Shown here in pieces: positions 34,467 through 47,994 of a DNA stretch of 64,000 nucleotides (within the stretch, counting starts at the first letter, position 1; each line of letters begins with the position of its first letter). Under the pieces are notes generated by a model, which did no database searches, was not told the origin of the DNA, and was given only the letters and a program-made list of their open reading frames with translations. The stretch covers positions 5,363,001 to 5,427,000 of the forward strand of contig CM007989.1 of assembly GCA_002189035.1 (NCBI GenBank), read 5' to 3'. Both the position numbers and the translations under genes were made by a program. This DNA comes from Utricularia gibba. Its lineage: Eukaryota; Streptophyta; Magnoliopsida; Lamiales; Lentibulariaceae.

Positions 34467-35128
34467 CGTAAACCGGTTTTCATGATCATATCCTCTACAT
34501 ATACCTCCATTGAGTTACCAATTTCAGAAGAAAATATTTTATTCACCAACCTCTGATAAGTCGCCCCAGCGTTCTTCAAACCGAAGGGCATCGCCACGTA
34601 GCAGTAAACCCCATCCTTGGTGTAAAAGGTGGTTTTCGGTTGGTCCTTCATGGCAACGAAGATTTGATGATACCCCGAATAGGCGTTCATGGTGCTCAGA
34701 AATCCGTATCCGGCGATAACGTCCACTAGCTTATCAATCCTTGACAAGGGGTAAGGGTCCCTTTCACAGCAGGCGTTGAGGTCAGTGAGGTCTACGCAGA
34801 TTCTCCACTTTCCCCCGGACTTCGGGACGACGACCGGGTTGACTACCCACCCGGAGTACTGGATCTCCCTCACGTAACCAGCTTCTAGGAGCTCCCTCGT
34901 TTTTTCCTTGATAATTCGGCATTTTTCCTCGGAGAAATGCTGTTGTTTTTGCCGAACTGGTTTTGCCCTCGGGTAAGTATCGATGTGATGCTCAGCAACG
35001 GACCGATCAATGCCTACAAAAATATCGGCGTTCTTCATCAAAAGTTCAACTAACCTCTCCTCGAATACGGTGTCTAGATTAGCACCAATGCAGGTTGCCT
35101 TCTGCGCATCTCCTGGCACTAGTTGCAC
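34463..35128 (-). pseudogene. Reverse transcriptase of the Tat element
   Basis: The open frame holds the RT blocks in order: EAGYVREIQYSGWVVNPVVV, GGKWRICVDLTDLNACC, DPYPLSRID, LSTMNAYSGYHQI, TTFYTKDGVYCYVAMPFGLK, NAGATYQRLVNKIF and EVYVEDMIMKTG. The catalytic box is YVED where the family has YVDD, a change at the second catalytic carboxylate pair. A frame break follows at 34463. Confidence 0.92.
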
Positions 35129-35132
35129 CGAC

Positions 35133-35791
35133 TTATACCCACCGGTTCCATTGCTTGTCTGGGAGGTTCCCGGGTTCCCTTTCTACATTCATCACCCTCG
35201 GCTTTTTCACGCAGGGGTCCCGGCAGGAAGATACATAACAGGACCGAGCAGTTGGTTGGTCAATGTCCATCGTGCAGATACCCCTCGATGTCGGAAATTT
35301 AATTTTCAAATGCAAGGTAGAGGGTAACATACCGAATTGGCTGATGCCAGGTCGCCCGAGAATGATGTTGTATTAGACCTCCGAATCCAGGATCAAGAAT
35401 TCCAACCTATCGGTTCAGCTCCGCCCTGCCGCTCTGAATGTTACGAGCAGGCTTATTTTCCCAGTAGTTTGCACGGCCCGCTGGTCGAATGCGTATAATT
35501 CCATGCACGCATGGCGGATATTTCCCTCGTTGGATGACGCCAGTAACTCGGCTACTTCCTTCTTCATGATGTTGCACGAGCATCCTTGATCATTAAGAAT
35601 CCTCCTTACTTTGGTGCTCCCGCATATTCCTTATACCACCAAAGGCTCGTTTCTTGTGGCTAGGTTGACCAGAATTTCTCTGTCGAAGAAGCTGATGTAT
35701 CACTCCCGATCTCAAACTTCTCCTCTTTTGGCTTCGTCCAAATATCTCTTCTGTGCTTTTCCTGATGTATCCATCTCGGTTCCTCCGGATA
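35133..35791 (-). pseudogene. Protease region of the Tat element (decayed)
   Basis: On the - strand the segment at about 35390-35330 gives NIILGRPGISQFGMLPSTLH, the end of the aspartic protease, followed by LKIKFPTSRGICTMDIDQPTARSCYV, the linker before RT. Near 35590 INDQGCSCN stands where the catalytic DxGSS/A is expected. Several stops interrupt it. Confidence 0.7.
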
Positions 35792-37332
35792 TCACATGGA
35801 TTTCCCGAATATAGTGGGGACTACCCTGCATTTGATGGGCGTTCCTTGAACTTTCCGGTACTCTTGTCTTCCTCCGGGACTCAATTCCCTGTTGGCTCTC
35901 GGATTTTCCCTCACTAGTTTTGGAGGGAACTTCGGATATCGGTTACCCTCACTCCTCAGATGCTCATTACGTCCCCTTTTTCTTCCCGTCACTTGTGTAG
36001 GGTTCCGTGTCGTGTTGTTTGTTCCCCCGTTGGCATGATATTGTTCAAACAACCTTTTCATTATCCGACAGTCGGCCGTATTGTGCCCTATTGTTTTGTG
36101 TATCTCACAATAGGCATTCGTTTTGGTCAATTCCACCTGATATACTTCACGACACTTATTCGACCGGTGGGCCCGAATAGGCTGCATTTCTTGCTGCAGG
36201 GCTGGACGGATCACAACACGGCTCTTCATTTCGGCCCTGAGGTCATCATCCACCCGGATGCACTTCATGATTTTCCTTAGCAATTCCCCGAGGTTTTTCG
36301 GGGGGATTTAGATAGTCTCTACCCTAACTTCGATGTTCCGAGGGCCCGCTTCATTATCTCCACCCTCTCCTTTAAATCCAGTTGGACGTCTTGCGCTTGG
36401 CAGTTGAATCGGTCGATGAATCTTCTCAAACTCTCTTTTTGGTGGTCATACCGAATAGACTATAGTGCTGCCTTTGAAGGTGGAGCTTCGATGTTGACAG
36501 CATATCGGGTAGTGAAGAGCAGTACTAACTCCTGATAGGATGCCACACTGCATGGTTCTAAGTGTTTAAACCAAGTCTTTGCTCCCTTTTGGAGCAAGCA
36601 AGGGAACAGCTTACACTTCATGGTTTCTGAATGTCGAACCATGGACATCCTCATATCAAAGTCGGTTACATGTGATATGGGGTCCCCTTTTCCGTCATAC
36701 GTGGGTAATCCGTCCGGGACTCTGAATCCTCTCTCGGGCTCTTCCTCGTCTAAATCGTCTGAGAAAGGGTCAAAGCACAGCGTTGTAGTCCCAGCTGCTC
36801 CCTCAACTCCACTCTTCAAGGCCAGAGCAATATCGGCCAGAACATCCCTCTCCTGGTGGATACATTCTGGTCGAAAACATCCCTGAAGCCCCTATCCTGT
36901 CTTCTCCCTGACGACATCCGTTTGTCGATAAGTCTTCTCCTCTCGCGGATCTGGTCTAACTCTCTCTTCAACTCTTCTTCCTTTTTTTTTTAAGATCTCG
37001 CCAGTCATGTTTTCCTTATCAGTTCCTTGCTCATATATGACTTGGTTGCGCCTTTTCCTTCGTAGTATCTCCTCTTCAGTTTCGGACTCAATCTCTGTGT
37101 CTGAGGGGTATTCCGGAACCAGGGGTTGCTTCTCCGCTCATGGTGTGGTTTCGGGTGTCCCCTCCTGGGCATTGGAGTTGAGGCCCGAAGGTGTCTTGAA
37201 ATCGGTGAGGATTTCCGTTAGAAGGGCCTTTAGCTGTTCCCTGCTGGTGATCATAAGGCCAAGGTCTTGTGCGTTGACGCTTCCGCCATGGACCGGGTTG
37301 GTGGCTGTGCTATTTTCCACCATGATTAACAC
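35792..37332 (-). pseudogene. gag of the Tat element
   Basis: The N-terminal part is at 37332-37138 (MLIMVENSTATNPVHGG), with the first ATG 67 bp inside the LTR. The capsid part is at 36819-36460 (CFDPFSDDL, GLPTYDGKGDPISHVTDFDM, FPCLLQKGAKTWF). A nucleocapsid part at 36283-35792 has CEIHKTIGHNTADC, a CxxH/GHxxxxC knuckle-like motif, and basic RKRGRNE. Frameshifts near 36880-37130 and 36290-36460 separate them. Confidence 0.85.
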
Positions 37333-37376
37333 TCAGTGATTGACTCTCGTGCATTTCTTGAGTGGGGTTGTAGATC

Positions 37377-37396
37377 TGCCCCACGGTGGGCGCCTA
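37377..37396 (-). promoter_or_regulatory. Primer-binding site of the Tat element
   Basis: The - strand just inside the 5' LTR reads AGGCGCCCACCGTGGGGC, close to the TGGCGCCCACCGTGGGGC site found in plant Tat/RIRE2-like elements (recalled, not searched). It fixes 37399-37902 as the 5' LTR. Confidence 0.7.
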
Positions 37397-37398
37397 AA

Positions 37399-37902
37399 TG
37401 TTGGGGATAAAATCAATGTCCGATGGGGGCCGATTTTGGGGTGATGAGTGCAATCGGGAATATCACTCTTAATTGCGTTTTTCACAGTTGGTTCGGTTGG
37501 AATGAGAGTATGCGAAGATTTTTATGTGGAAACCGCCGAAAGACGGAAAAACCACGGAGCTATCGGAGCTAGCCGGAAAAGATTTCCACTAGACGGAGGT
37601 GGCCAAGAAGAGGATACAAGTTGAAGAGTTCTCAGAGTCCAACCTCCTTTTCGTCATAGCTCCTTCTATTTATAGAAGAACTCAATCTGACCGAATCCTG
37701 ACGTCTGCAAATGTCGGTTGCTTTCTGCACTTGCTATACGATATTGCTTTTCAGAGGATCACCGTCTGCACTACCGCAATTCGGCCACTTTTGAGACTGT
37801 GCCTCTGACCTGCAGCCCTTTGGTCGGCTGGCGCGATCATGTCAGAACATCTTTTGGCAGTTTTTCAGAGTCGGCTGATTATACTCGATTTGTACCCCAT
37901 CA
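37399..37902 (-). repeat. 5' LTR of the Tat element
   Basis: It is 504 bp, the same length as the partner at 28804. Differences from the partner include a lost G in the GGGG run near the start and several transitions, and it has the same TG...CA ends. Confidence 0.93.
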
Positions 37903-38825
37903 CAATAAAAGTGCAACTTTAAAAAAAAAAACTCAAATACCATATATTAAGAGAGAATCTCTTTCAGTAAAATCATATATATATATATATATACATTTAT
38001 TTCAGAGAAACATAAGAAGAATGCTTCTAAATTCAAATAAAAATTACTCATCCCATTGACTTATTTTTTACTGCAGAATATTCCTTTTTTACAAAGTAAA
38101 GTATACAAGGCATGATTCCTCTTAAATCTTATTGTTATTTCTCCTTTTCTTTGTTTCCATAACTCTGAATCTCAAAATATCTCTAATTACACTCATCATC
38201 AGTATTTTTTAATTACATGAGTCACTACTACTCTATTCTAAAATTGACGTGTGGCTTTATCTGTACATTGCACTTGCAACCTCTCTAGTTTTGTTTTGGT
38301 CTTTTATTAATGATGGGTATGGAGCTTGATTTCTCATAAATTAATAGGTTAGTTGTATAGACTACACCCCTAATCTCTTAAGTAGGCAAATGTCTTCAAA
38401 ATTAACTAACCATTATACGAATTTTCAAGAAGCCTTTTAGTATTGAGTAGTTGAATCATATAAACCTTTTCATCATGTTTTCATTTTATGTTGAATAGTT
38501 GAATTCATATAAATCAATTTTAAATGACACTTATTTTCAACTTAATAAGGATATTTTTGTGTGTCAAGTATGAGTTGTGTAATAAGCACATTGAATTTGA
38601 TAATGGCAATTTGAAAAAATATGTTTATTAAATACTTCCAATTAACAATAAATCGAAAGTATTCAGATTATTATAAATAAAGTTCTCTAATTTTTGTTCT
38701 TTTTTGGAATTAAAGTTATTCATGTTTTGACAATGTTTCTAAAACATTTTTTAAATAGGAGAATTGTTTCCAACAAAAGCGTTAGCTCGATGTTTGTGTA
38801 ACATGATTAACTTTTTTGTATTCGA

Positions 38826-38859
<34 letters not shown>

Positions 38860-39040
38860 GCGTTTGAACAGTCAATGGTAGAAGTTTACCGTTTGTCAAA
38901 TAGTTGGTCGAAATTATTCAATGATTTTTCTTCATCATCATACTAAAACAAAGAATACATATTTAGGTGGTTTCTACAGGCAAGTCACTGACGCAAATTG
39001 AACCCATTGGTGTTATTTGGTGTGCCGAATGATCCAGACA
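37903..39040. other. AT-rich intergenic DNA with simple repeats
   Basis: It holds an (AT)n run at about 37975-37993 and a (TTA)n run of about 11 units at about 38828-38861. No gene is seen. The 3' untranslated region of the DAHP synthase gene should lie in the last few hundred bases. Confidence 0.6.
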
Positions 39041-41396
<2,356 letters not shown>

Positions 41397-41491
41397 TGTT
41401 TGTTCTCCTTCCTCTTCTCTACCGGAAAAACTTAGAAGATCCGGCGGCGGTGGGCGGTGCAGGTAGCTCTACCTGAACGTCTAAAATGCCA

Positions 41492-41499
41492 ATTTATAG
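41492..41499 (-). promoter_or_regulatory. TATA box of the DAHP synthase gene
   Basis: CTATAAAT on the - strand, about 95 bp upstream of the ATG at 41396. A G-box core CACGTG lies further upstream at 41652-41657, a possible bZIP/bHLH site. Confidence 0.5.
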
Positions 41500-42534
41500 G
41501 AATTAGAAGGTTGGGAGTTAGGTTGGTAGGAACCGAAGCTCAGTCAAAGGGAAGAATGTTAGGTTTGGTGGTGGCCTGACTCAAATTGGATGCAATGCAA
41601 TGCGATTAAAACGCGACGGCTAATCAGTCATCAGTAATTACAAGCGCGGTACACGTGACACGTTGGCCACGCCCCGCGACCAAATAAAATTAGTTACGCA
41701 TTCACATTGCACCAACCGATGTCCAATTTCAAGACCGGTTTACGTATGTGTCTGGGCCAACTTCCCAGCATCCGCAATAGAATAGGAATAATCATACCAC
41801 CAACAAACTTTGGAGATCCACTCGTGTCTCATTCTTCCTCTCCTGTCTTGTTTTAAGGAAAAATTTCATTAAAGCCATCAAATTTATAGTTAGATTTCAA
41901 TTTTGCCATCAAAGTTTTTTTGTTTCAATTAAATAATTAAATATATCAAAAACTTTTGATTTCAAATATAAATATAAACATTATTTTTTTGTAATTGAAT
42001 CAAACGATAATAAATCTGATATGAAACCCATGAAATATACATACAATTTCATTTTCATCATAAAAAAATTTATTCACTAAAAAACTTATTCATAATCAAA
42101 TCATTAAAGAAAATTTATTAACAATGTCAAAACTATTTTATTTGTAATTAAAAGATAAAAAAAATCAATTTTTGTATTAATTTTTGATGAATTTAATGAA
42201 ATGTTTTATTAAATTAGAATATATTTTAATAAAATCCATGCAAATATCAGTTTACATAAATAAAAAATGAATTTTATATATTTATTTTTAAAATTAAACG
42301 ATTTTCATATGTTGAATGATTTTAATGGAATAAAAAAATTGTGATGTCAAAATTGAAAATAGAAGACAAGTTTGAAGAGTTTAATGAAATTTGTCAGTTG
42401 TTTTAATATCCACTTTTTGTCCATTGAATCACAAATAACACGATATACATACAAAAAATATGGGAGGGAGAGGAATTGTCAAACAGGCTAAAATATGCAA
42501 AATCACATGGTTAGACTGTTCGTTCGTCCGCCTC
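41500..42534. other. Intergenic DNA between the DAHP synthase and ABCG genes
   Basis: The 400 bp nearest DAHP synthase is of mixed composition (promoter). From about 41870 to 42420 it is very AT-rich with no coding signal. Because both genes are on the - strand, the right end should hold the ABCG 3' untranslated region. Confidence 0.6.
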
Positions 42535-45445
42535 CTAGTTTCCGCTGAAGTAGGAGCGGATCACAGGCCTCAGCTTCTCGGAGAGTTTGATGATCCCCAG
42601 AAATATAAGCCTGTACACAAGAACCATCCCCAAAAGGATGCCCACATCGATCCACTTGGAGAACGTTTCAACCTGCCAGATCCTTGTCAGTATCTCTTCA
42701 CCGGTTATAGTGGAAGCTCCTCCGATTTGCTCGTTAGGGAAAACCAATCCTCGGAACTCGTTCTTGTAAAAGCCCTGGAACGCGTACTTGTGGAAGGAGA
42801 TGAAGTACATGGGGTACCTCCAGAAAGGGTCCGGCAGATCGTTAGGCAGTCGGAAGAACCCGCCGTTGAGCATCATGACACCCTGGATGCCGGCGCCGGT
42901 GATAATCCCCAGCAGGAAGTTGGGCACCAGTCCGGCCACGATCATCATCAAACTCTCCACCAGCATCATGCACGAAAAGAGAAGCAAGGCGAAGTATGCG
43001 AAGTGATCAATGCTCCTTTGGAGACCCACCAAGTAATAAGCGATCGCTCCGGGAGGATCGAGATCAGCAACAAGTATGGAGTCGATGAGATCGTGTTTCC
43101 GACAACGAACGCCGCCACGCCGTAGTGGCCATTGAGACGTTCCCGCTTGAATATCTGAACACAAGAACACCATGCCAAGCATATAAAGTTAGAGCGGGCA
43201 CTTGCCTAGGACATTAATCGATCCTCCACGATGAGGAATTACCTTCATGTCTTCCACAAACGAAGGGAAACCTCCGATCGCCATGAAGGTCAAGAACGCT
43301 GCAACAAACATCAGCATTGAGCCTCTTGCCTGCCACCAAACACAAAAAAGGAGGCTACAAATAAATACCTTGAATTAATTAAGCTTACTACAGAAAATAC
43401 TCGAAATTTCTTTAGTACAAGATTAACCACCTGTATTGATCCGTAAGTGTTCCCAATGTTGTAGAAAATTGTTCCCGCGCATAAGCAAAGAGCAATGTAT
43501 ATAGCAAGACGAAGCCAGTAGTAACCAAGATCGCGATACATGTTCACGAAGGATCGCTTCGTTAGAACAGCGCATTGCGTTATGAATCCAGCCTGTCTTC
43601 CCTTTGCATGCAAGTGCTTTCCATGGTTCTGCGAAATGAAAACAACGCAAGAACATACATAACTGCTCGCTTGTGTACATTTTAAATGAAGTTCATAGTG
43701 CTTTATGTTCATGAGAATCGCACCTCATTGCAAATTTCTGCCACTCGTTTTCGTGTTTCATGGTGAGCTTCCGAGTGCCGGTATGCCTCTGCAAGAACTT
43801 CGATCGCTTCATCTGCAGTAATTTTGGCTTGCCCAAATCCTTGTTCTATGTCCTGCTAACACAACCAAGAGAGGTCCTTTTCATTCATTTTTTTCAAATA
43901 GAAACCAATTATTCGATACATAAATTAACAACAACAACGATAAAATCACATTATAGATTTTGGGCACTACTCCTAGTCTTAATCCTGTCCTACCGAGTAA
44001 TTAATTGATGTTTATGGCAGCTAATCTAGCATAAGCCCGTTTGGTTAAATTACTAAGCTAAGCATCTTAAAAGGCTAACTTCTCCTCTCGTAGCCCACAA
44101 TAATTAATTAATTGACTTTCAAAGCAAATGGGAAAAATGGCCTTTCTTTGGTGGCCATCACAAGTTGCACCAAGCTACCAACCATTCAAAACCTGCATTC
44201 TGCACTTACCACATCGAAGTCTTTGTTGATGGTCTTGAGGAAGTGGTCCGATGGATTTCTCAAGGGAGGGCATGGGAAACCGTTCAAGCCAAAGAACTGC
44301 AAGGAATACACCTTAGAAAGTCAATGAATTCATTCCTTCATAGCCTGTAAGAAAACAAATCCAATTTTGAATAGCCTGTTGTCATAAAAGAGCTGACCTC
44401 ATTTGCGGACGAAGCTGGACCGAAGTAGATGGCCTTTCCGGAAGACAGAAGGCAGAGATTGTGGAAGAGATCAAAAACTTCCCCGCTTGGCTGATGGATG
44501 GAGAACACGACGGTGGTTCCATCCTGGCGAGCCAGTTGGGTTACATGGCTCATGACATGGAAAGATGCGGCGCTGTCCAATCCGCTGGTCGGCTCGTCGA
44601 GGAACAGAAGCCTCGGCCGTGTGAGGATTTCAATGCATATGCTGACTCTTCTCTTTTGGCCTCCACTAAGGCCCTTCACATTCCAACCCCCGATCCGGGT
44701 CTCCATCGCGCTTGTTAGACCCATCTCGCGTATCGTCTCCTCGGCGCGTTGCTTCTTCTCGGATCGGGACATGGATTTGGGGAGCTGGAGAAGGGCCGAG
44801 TAGTATACGGCTTCACGTACGGTCAATGTTGCCATCAGAGTATCGTCTTGAGTCACGTAAGCCTGTGACAGAGCATGTGAAATTGCAGTTTTTACCTTAA
44901 ATCAAACACTTGATTTCTTACCGAAGTTCCGTAGGCGAGAGCCTGTTTCTTGCCGTTAATGAGAATGTCTCCCTTGAGGGTGGTGTTCAAAGCCAATCGC
45001 CCTGCAATAAATTAGCTTACTCGGACGTGTTTTTCATCTAGATTTTGATTGTATAATCTAGCCGCCTACCTGCCAAAGCATCAAGAAGGGTAGATTTGCC
45101 GCATCCTGAGGGTCCCATGATGGCCAGCACTTCTCCCGGGCGGGCGTATCCGGTGAGTCCTTGCAGAATCGGCCGTCTGTCCTCCATTCCTGTCACAGTC
45201 CCCTTCTTCACCTTGTGGGGAACGGTAACCCATAGCTCACTCCACGTCAAGTAAACCCCATCTCTGTTTTCTTCACGCCGGGGATAGCCCTCCTCCAGCG
45301 ACGCTGCTTGCTCCTCCTTCACACCCTCACCAGGAGCTGTCAAGGACTTGATCGGAGAAGCATAGCTCTCGGATCGGTGATTGTTGGTCATCGGCGTCGG
45401 ATCTCGGCCAAGGATCCATCGTGTAGGGGTCGTAGGGGAATCCAT
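42535..45445 (-). CDS. Half-size ABC transporter, subfamily G (ABCG11/12/13/15-like), with a one-base frameshift
   Basis: It has the plasma-membrane exporter layout, ATPase domain then six-helix membrane domain; relatives move cuticular lipids or related compounds. Eight exons: 45445-45070, 45001-44922, 44862-44398, 44296-44210, 43852-43724, 43628-43431, 43329-43243 and 43154-42535 (TAG). Walker [10 protein letters not shown] is at residues 111-119, ABC signature LSGGQ at 217-221, Walker B LLFLDE at 237-242 and the H-loop [10 protein letters not shown] at 273-282. The membrane part has [40 protein letters not shown] and [18 protein letters not shown]. The reading frame shifts by one base at about 43049-43053 inside exon 8, between LLLISILP and GAIAYYLVG; one base appears missing. 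With it the protein would be about 680 residues, normal for the clade. Either a pseudogene or an assembly error. Confidence 0.9.
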
Positions 45446-45515
45446 AGAGACGATGGTAAGAGAGGAGGAGTCGAAGAGAAAGCGGTACTGAAAAAAGGAC
45501 CTGCAGAGGATGCCG

Positions 45516-45523
45516 ATTTATAG
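45516..45523 (-). promoter_or_regulatory. TATA box of the ABCG gene
   Basis: CTATAAAT on the - strand, about 70 bp upstream of the ATG at 45445. Confidence 0.45.
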
Positions 45524-46075
45524 TGTCGTGCTGGGAGTTGGGATCCGCATTTGTACTCGCACCACGCGTGTCGTGTAACGATTTTCGGTCAACTATGAAA
45601 TGTTGGAATCGGAAGTCAAAAGGAGGGAATTATTTATTTATTTTGAATTCCCTCCAAAGTCCAAAACCACGCACCCAACGTGGAGACCAAGTTGGACTTT
45701 ACATAAACCAAGTTGAACAAAGTCTGATTTCACATAACCAAGTTGGATCTTGGTCTCCTCCAAAACCCCATTTTTAATTCCCTCCAAAGTCCAAAGTAAC
45801 AAACTTCACATAAAAATAGGATCTAATGAGACCAAGTTTCAGATTTCAACAGACTAACAAACCCGCGAAACCAGGGCTGACTGACTTGTCCACTTCCAAC
45901 GGCTGTGTAGCCTTTATTATTCAGTCTTATTTCAATATTCTAAAATTATCTTCTTCCTTAGCAGAAGCTAGTTCAACACATGAAATGTCCGATTGACACG
46001 TGCAGTGGATAGTCTTGAAACTTGTCTCAAACACCCCAACTCGGTTAGCTTTGACTGGTCGAACACTCAGTGTTG
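45524..46075. other. Intergenic DNA between the divergent ABCG and pyruvate kinase genes
   Basis: It contains a direct repeat, AATTCCCTCCAAAGTCCAAA, at about 45645 and 45778, and several GACCAAGTTGGA/AACCAAGTTGGA phrases around 45685-45745. This looks like a short repetitive insertion. A first exon or the promoter of pyruvate kinase should lie here, but I cannot identify it. Confidence 0.5.
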
Positions 46076-46076
46076 A

Positions 46077-47994
46077 CAGGGGCGGCAGGTGTCGGACACC
46101 CGGATCCCGAAGACGAAGATTGTCTGCACTTTGGGGCTGGCTTCGAGGACTGTGCCGATGTTGGAGAAGCTCCTTCGTGCTGGGATGAATGTTGCTCGAT
46201 TCAACTTCTCACATGGTACCCATGAGTACCACCAGGAGACGCTGAACAATCTGAGAATTGCGATGCACAATACTCAGATCCTCTGTGCTGTCATGCTTGA
46301 TACTAAGGTTGATTCTTAATTTCTTTTTCCTTGAACAACTTCACTCATGACTTCTCCTAGCTTGCTGTCTCTATTTCTGCAGAGATTTTGGTTACTTCGC
46401 CTGTTATCTTGATTATCGCTTTAGAAAAAAGATCCAGTTTGATGTTATAGCTCTAATCTTACTGGATTCAAGGAACTGGGGCAATGTGCATATTCCATGA
46501 TGATGATTTGGGCGATTATGCTCTTATGTTTTTACTTTACGAAATTTCATCACTGATGGAATAGTTGTAAGCTCAATTTGTATGAACTGTTACTTCAAAA
46601 ATCAGTCTTCGCAATCTTATTAGTTCCTGTGTATACTTGAACAGGGTCCGGAGATTCGGACTGGTTTCCTGAAGGATGGGAAGCCTATTCAGCTGAAAGA
46701 AGGGCAGGAAATTACTATAACCACTGATTATGGCATAAAGGGAGACACGGATATGATCTCCATGAGCTACAAGAAGTTACGTGTGGACTTGAAACCTGGG
46801 AACGTAATTCTTTGTTCTGATGGTACCATTACCCTGTATGTTTTGTCATGCGATCCTGCTTCTGGGACAGTAAGGTGCCGATGCCAGAGCACAGCCGTGT
46901 TAGGCGAGCGAAAGAATGTCAATTTACCAGGCGTTGTCGTTGATCTCCCCACACTTACAGAGAAAGACAAAGAAGATATCCTTGGATGGGGTGTTCCGAA
47001 TAACATTGACATGATTGCTCTCTCGTTCGTGCGCAAAGGATCTGATCTGGTGAACGTGCGGAAACTTCTTGGACCTCATGCAAAGCATATACAGCTCATG
47101 TCAAAGGTTTGCTTGCAGCCACCAAGAAAATACACAAACATCTTTCAAAGGCTTGATGTAGTGCATTGATATGTATTCCAGGTTGAGAACCAAGAGGGAG
47201 TCATTAACTTCGACGATATTCTTCGTGAAACGGACTCATTTATGGTTGCCCGTGGTGATCTGGGAATGGAAATTCCGGTTGAAAAGATCTTCCTTGCCCA
47301 GAAAATGATGATATACAAGTGCAATCTTGCAGGTAAGCCTGTGGTAACTGCCACACAGATGCTGGAATCCATGATCAAGTCGCCCCGTCCCACCCGTGCC
47401 GAGGCTACCGATGTGGCGAACGCCGTCCTGGATGGCACCGACTGCGTGATGCTCAATGGAGAGAGTGCAGCCGGAGCCTATCCAGAGCTGGCTGTCAAGA
47501 TTATGGCTCGCATCTGCATTGAGGCAGAATCTTCCCTCGACTACGGAGCCATCTTCAAATCCATGATCCAGTCAACCCCACTGCCCATGAGCCCTTTGGA
47601 ATCTCTCGCTTCCTCAGCCGTGCGGACTGCATACAAGGCCAGAGCGAAGCTCATTGTGGTAATGACACGTGGTGGGACGACGGCCAAGCTGGTGGCCAAG
47701 TATCGCCCTGCTGTCCCAATTCTCTCCGTAGTCGTCCCTGTTCTTACTACTGACTCATTTGATTGGTCAGTCAGTGATGAAGCCCCTGCAAAGCAGAGCC
47801 TTGTGTACAGGGGTCTGATCCCAGTTCTTGCGGAGGGCTCGGCTCGGGCAACGGACGCCGAATCAAGTGAAGCCATTCTTGAACGTGCACTGAAGCTGGC
47901 AACTTCCAAGGGACTGTGCGTGCCGGGTGATGCTGTGGTTGCTCTTCATCGCATTGGAGGCGCTTCAGTTATCAAGATATGCATCGTCAAGTGA
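46077..47994 (+). CDS. Cytosolic-type pyruvate kinase, 5' end not resolved
   Basis: It makes pyruvate and ATP from phosphoenolpyruvate and ADP, the last glycolytic step in the cytosol. Exons: about 46089-46307, 46645-47106 and 47182-47994 (TGA), joined by GT-AG introns in phase 0. From SDTRIPKTKIVCTLG to VIKICIVK there are about 497 residues, against about 510 in plant cytosolic forms. Visible sites: MNVARFNFSHG, MLDTKGPEIRTG across the first intron, the signature LMSKVENQEGV with the catalytic Lys (exons 2/3), MVARGDLGMEIP, and KPVVTATQMLESM followed by RPTRAEATDVANAV. No ATG precedes the first block: the frame reaches a TGA at 46074-46076, and the next in-frame Met is in VPMLEKLLRAG. A CAG just before the coding block could be a splice acceptor from an unseen first exon, or the 5' end is truncated. 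MLNGESAAGAYP has Asn where Ser is usual. Confidence 0.88.

Larger units (their letters stand above)
28804..37902 (-). mobile_element. Full-length Tat-lineage Ty3/gypsy retrotransposon
   Basis: Two 504-bp LTRs (28804-29307 and 37399-37902), flanked by exact CAATA duplications (28799-28803 and 37903-37907), bound a 9.1-kb element. On the - strand the order is LTR, primer-binding site, gag, protease, RT, RNase H, integrase, then an antisense gene, then LTR. Integrase after RT/RNase H marks Ty3/gypsy. A divergent RNase H plus an antisense extra gene between pol and the 3' LTR is characteristic of the Tat clade (RIRE2, Grande, Retand). The LTRs differ at about 15 sites in the first 200 bp, so the insertion is not recent. 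Pol is interrupted by stops and frameshifts. Confidence 0.93.

Noticed and set aside
38828-38861. The (TTA)n tract was considered as a CRISPR-like or satellite array.
   Set aside because: It is a plain trinucleotide microsatellite with no spacers.
42460-43125. A 221-codon + strand open frame in the ABCG 3' region.
   Set aside because: It is exactly antisense to ABCG exon 8, whose - strand reading has clear family motifs; the frame is a compositional shadow.
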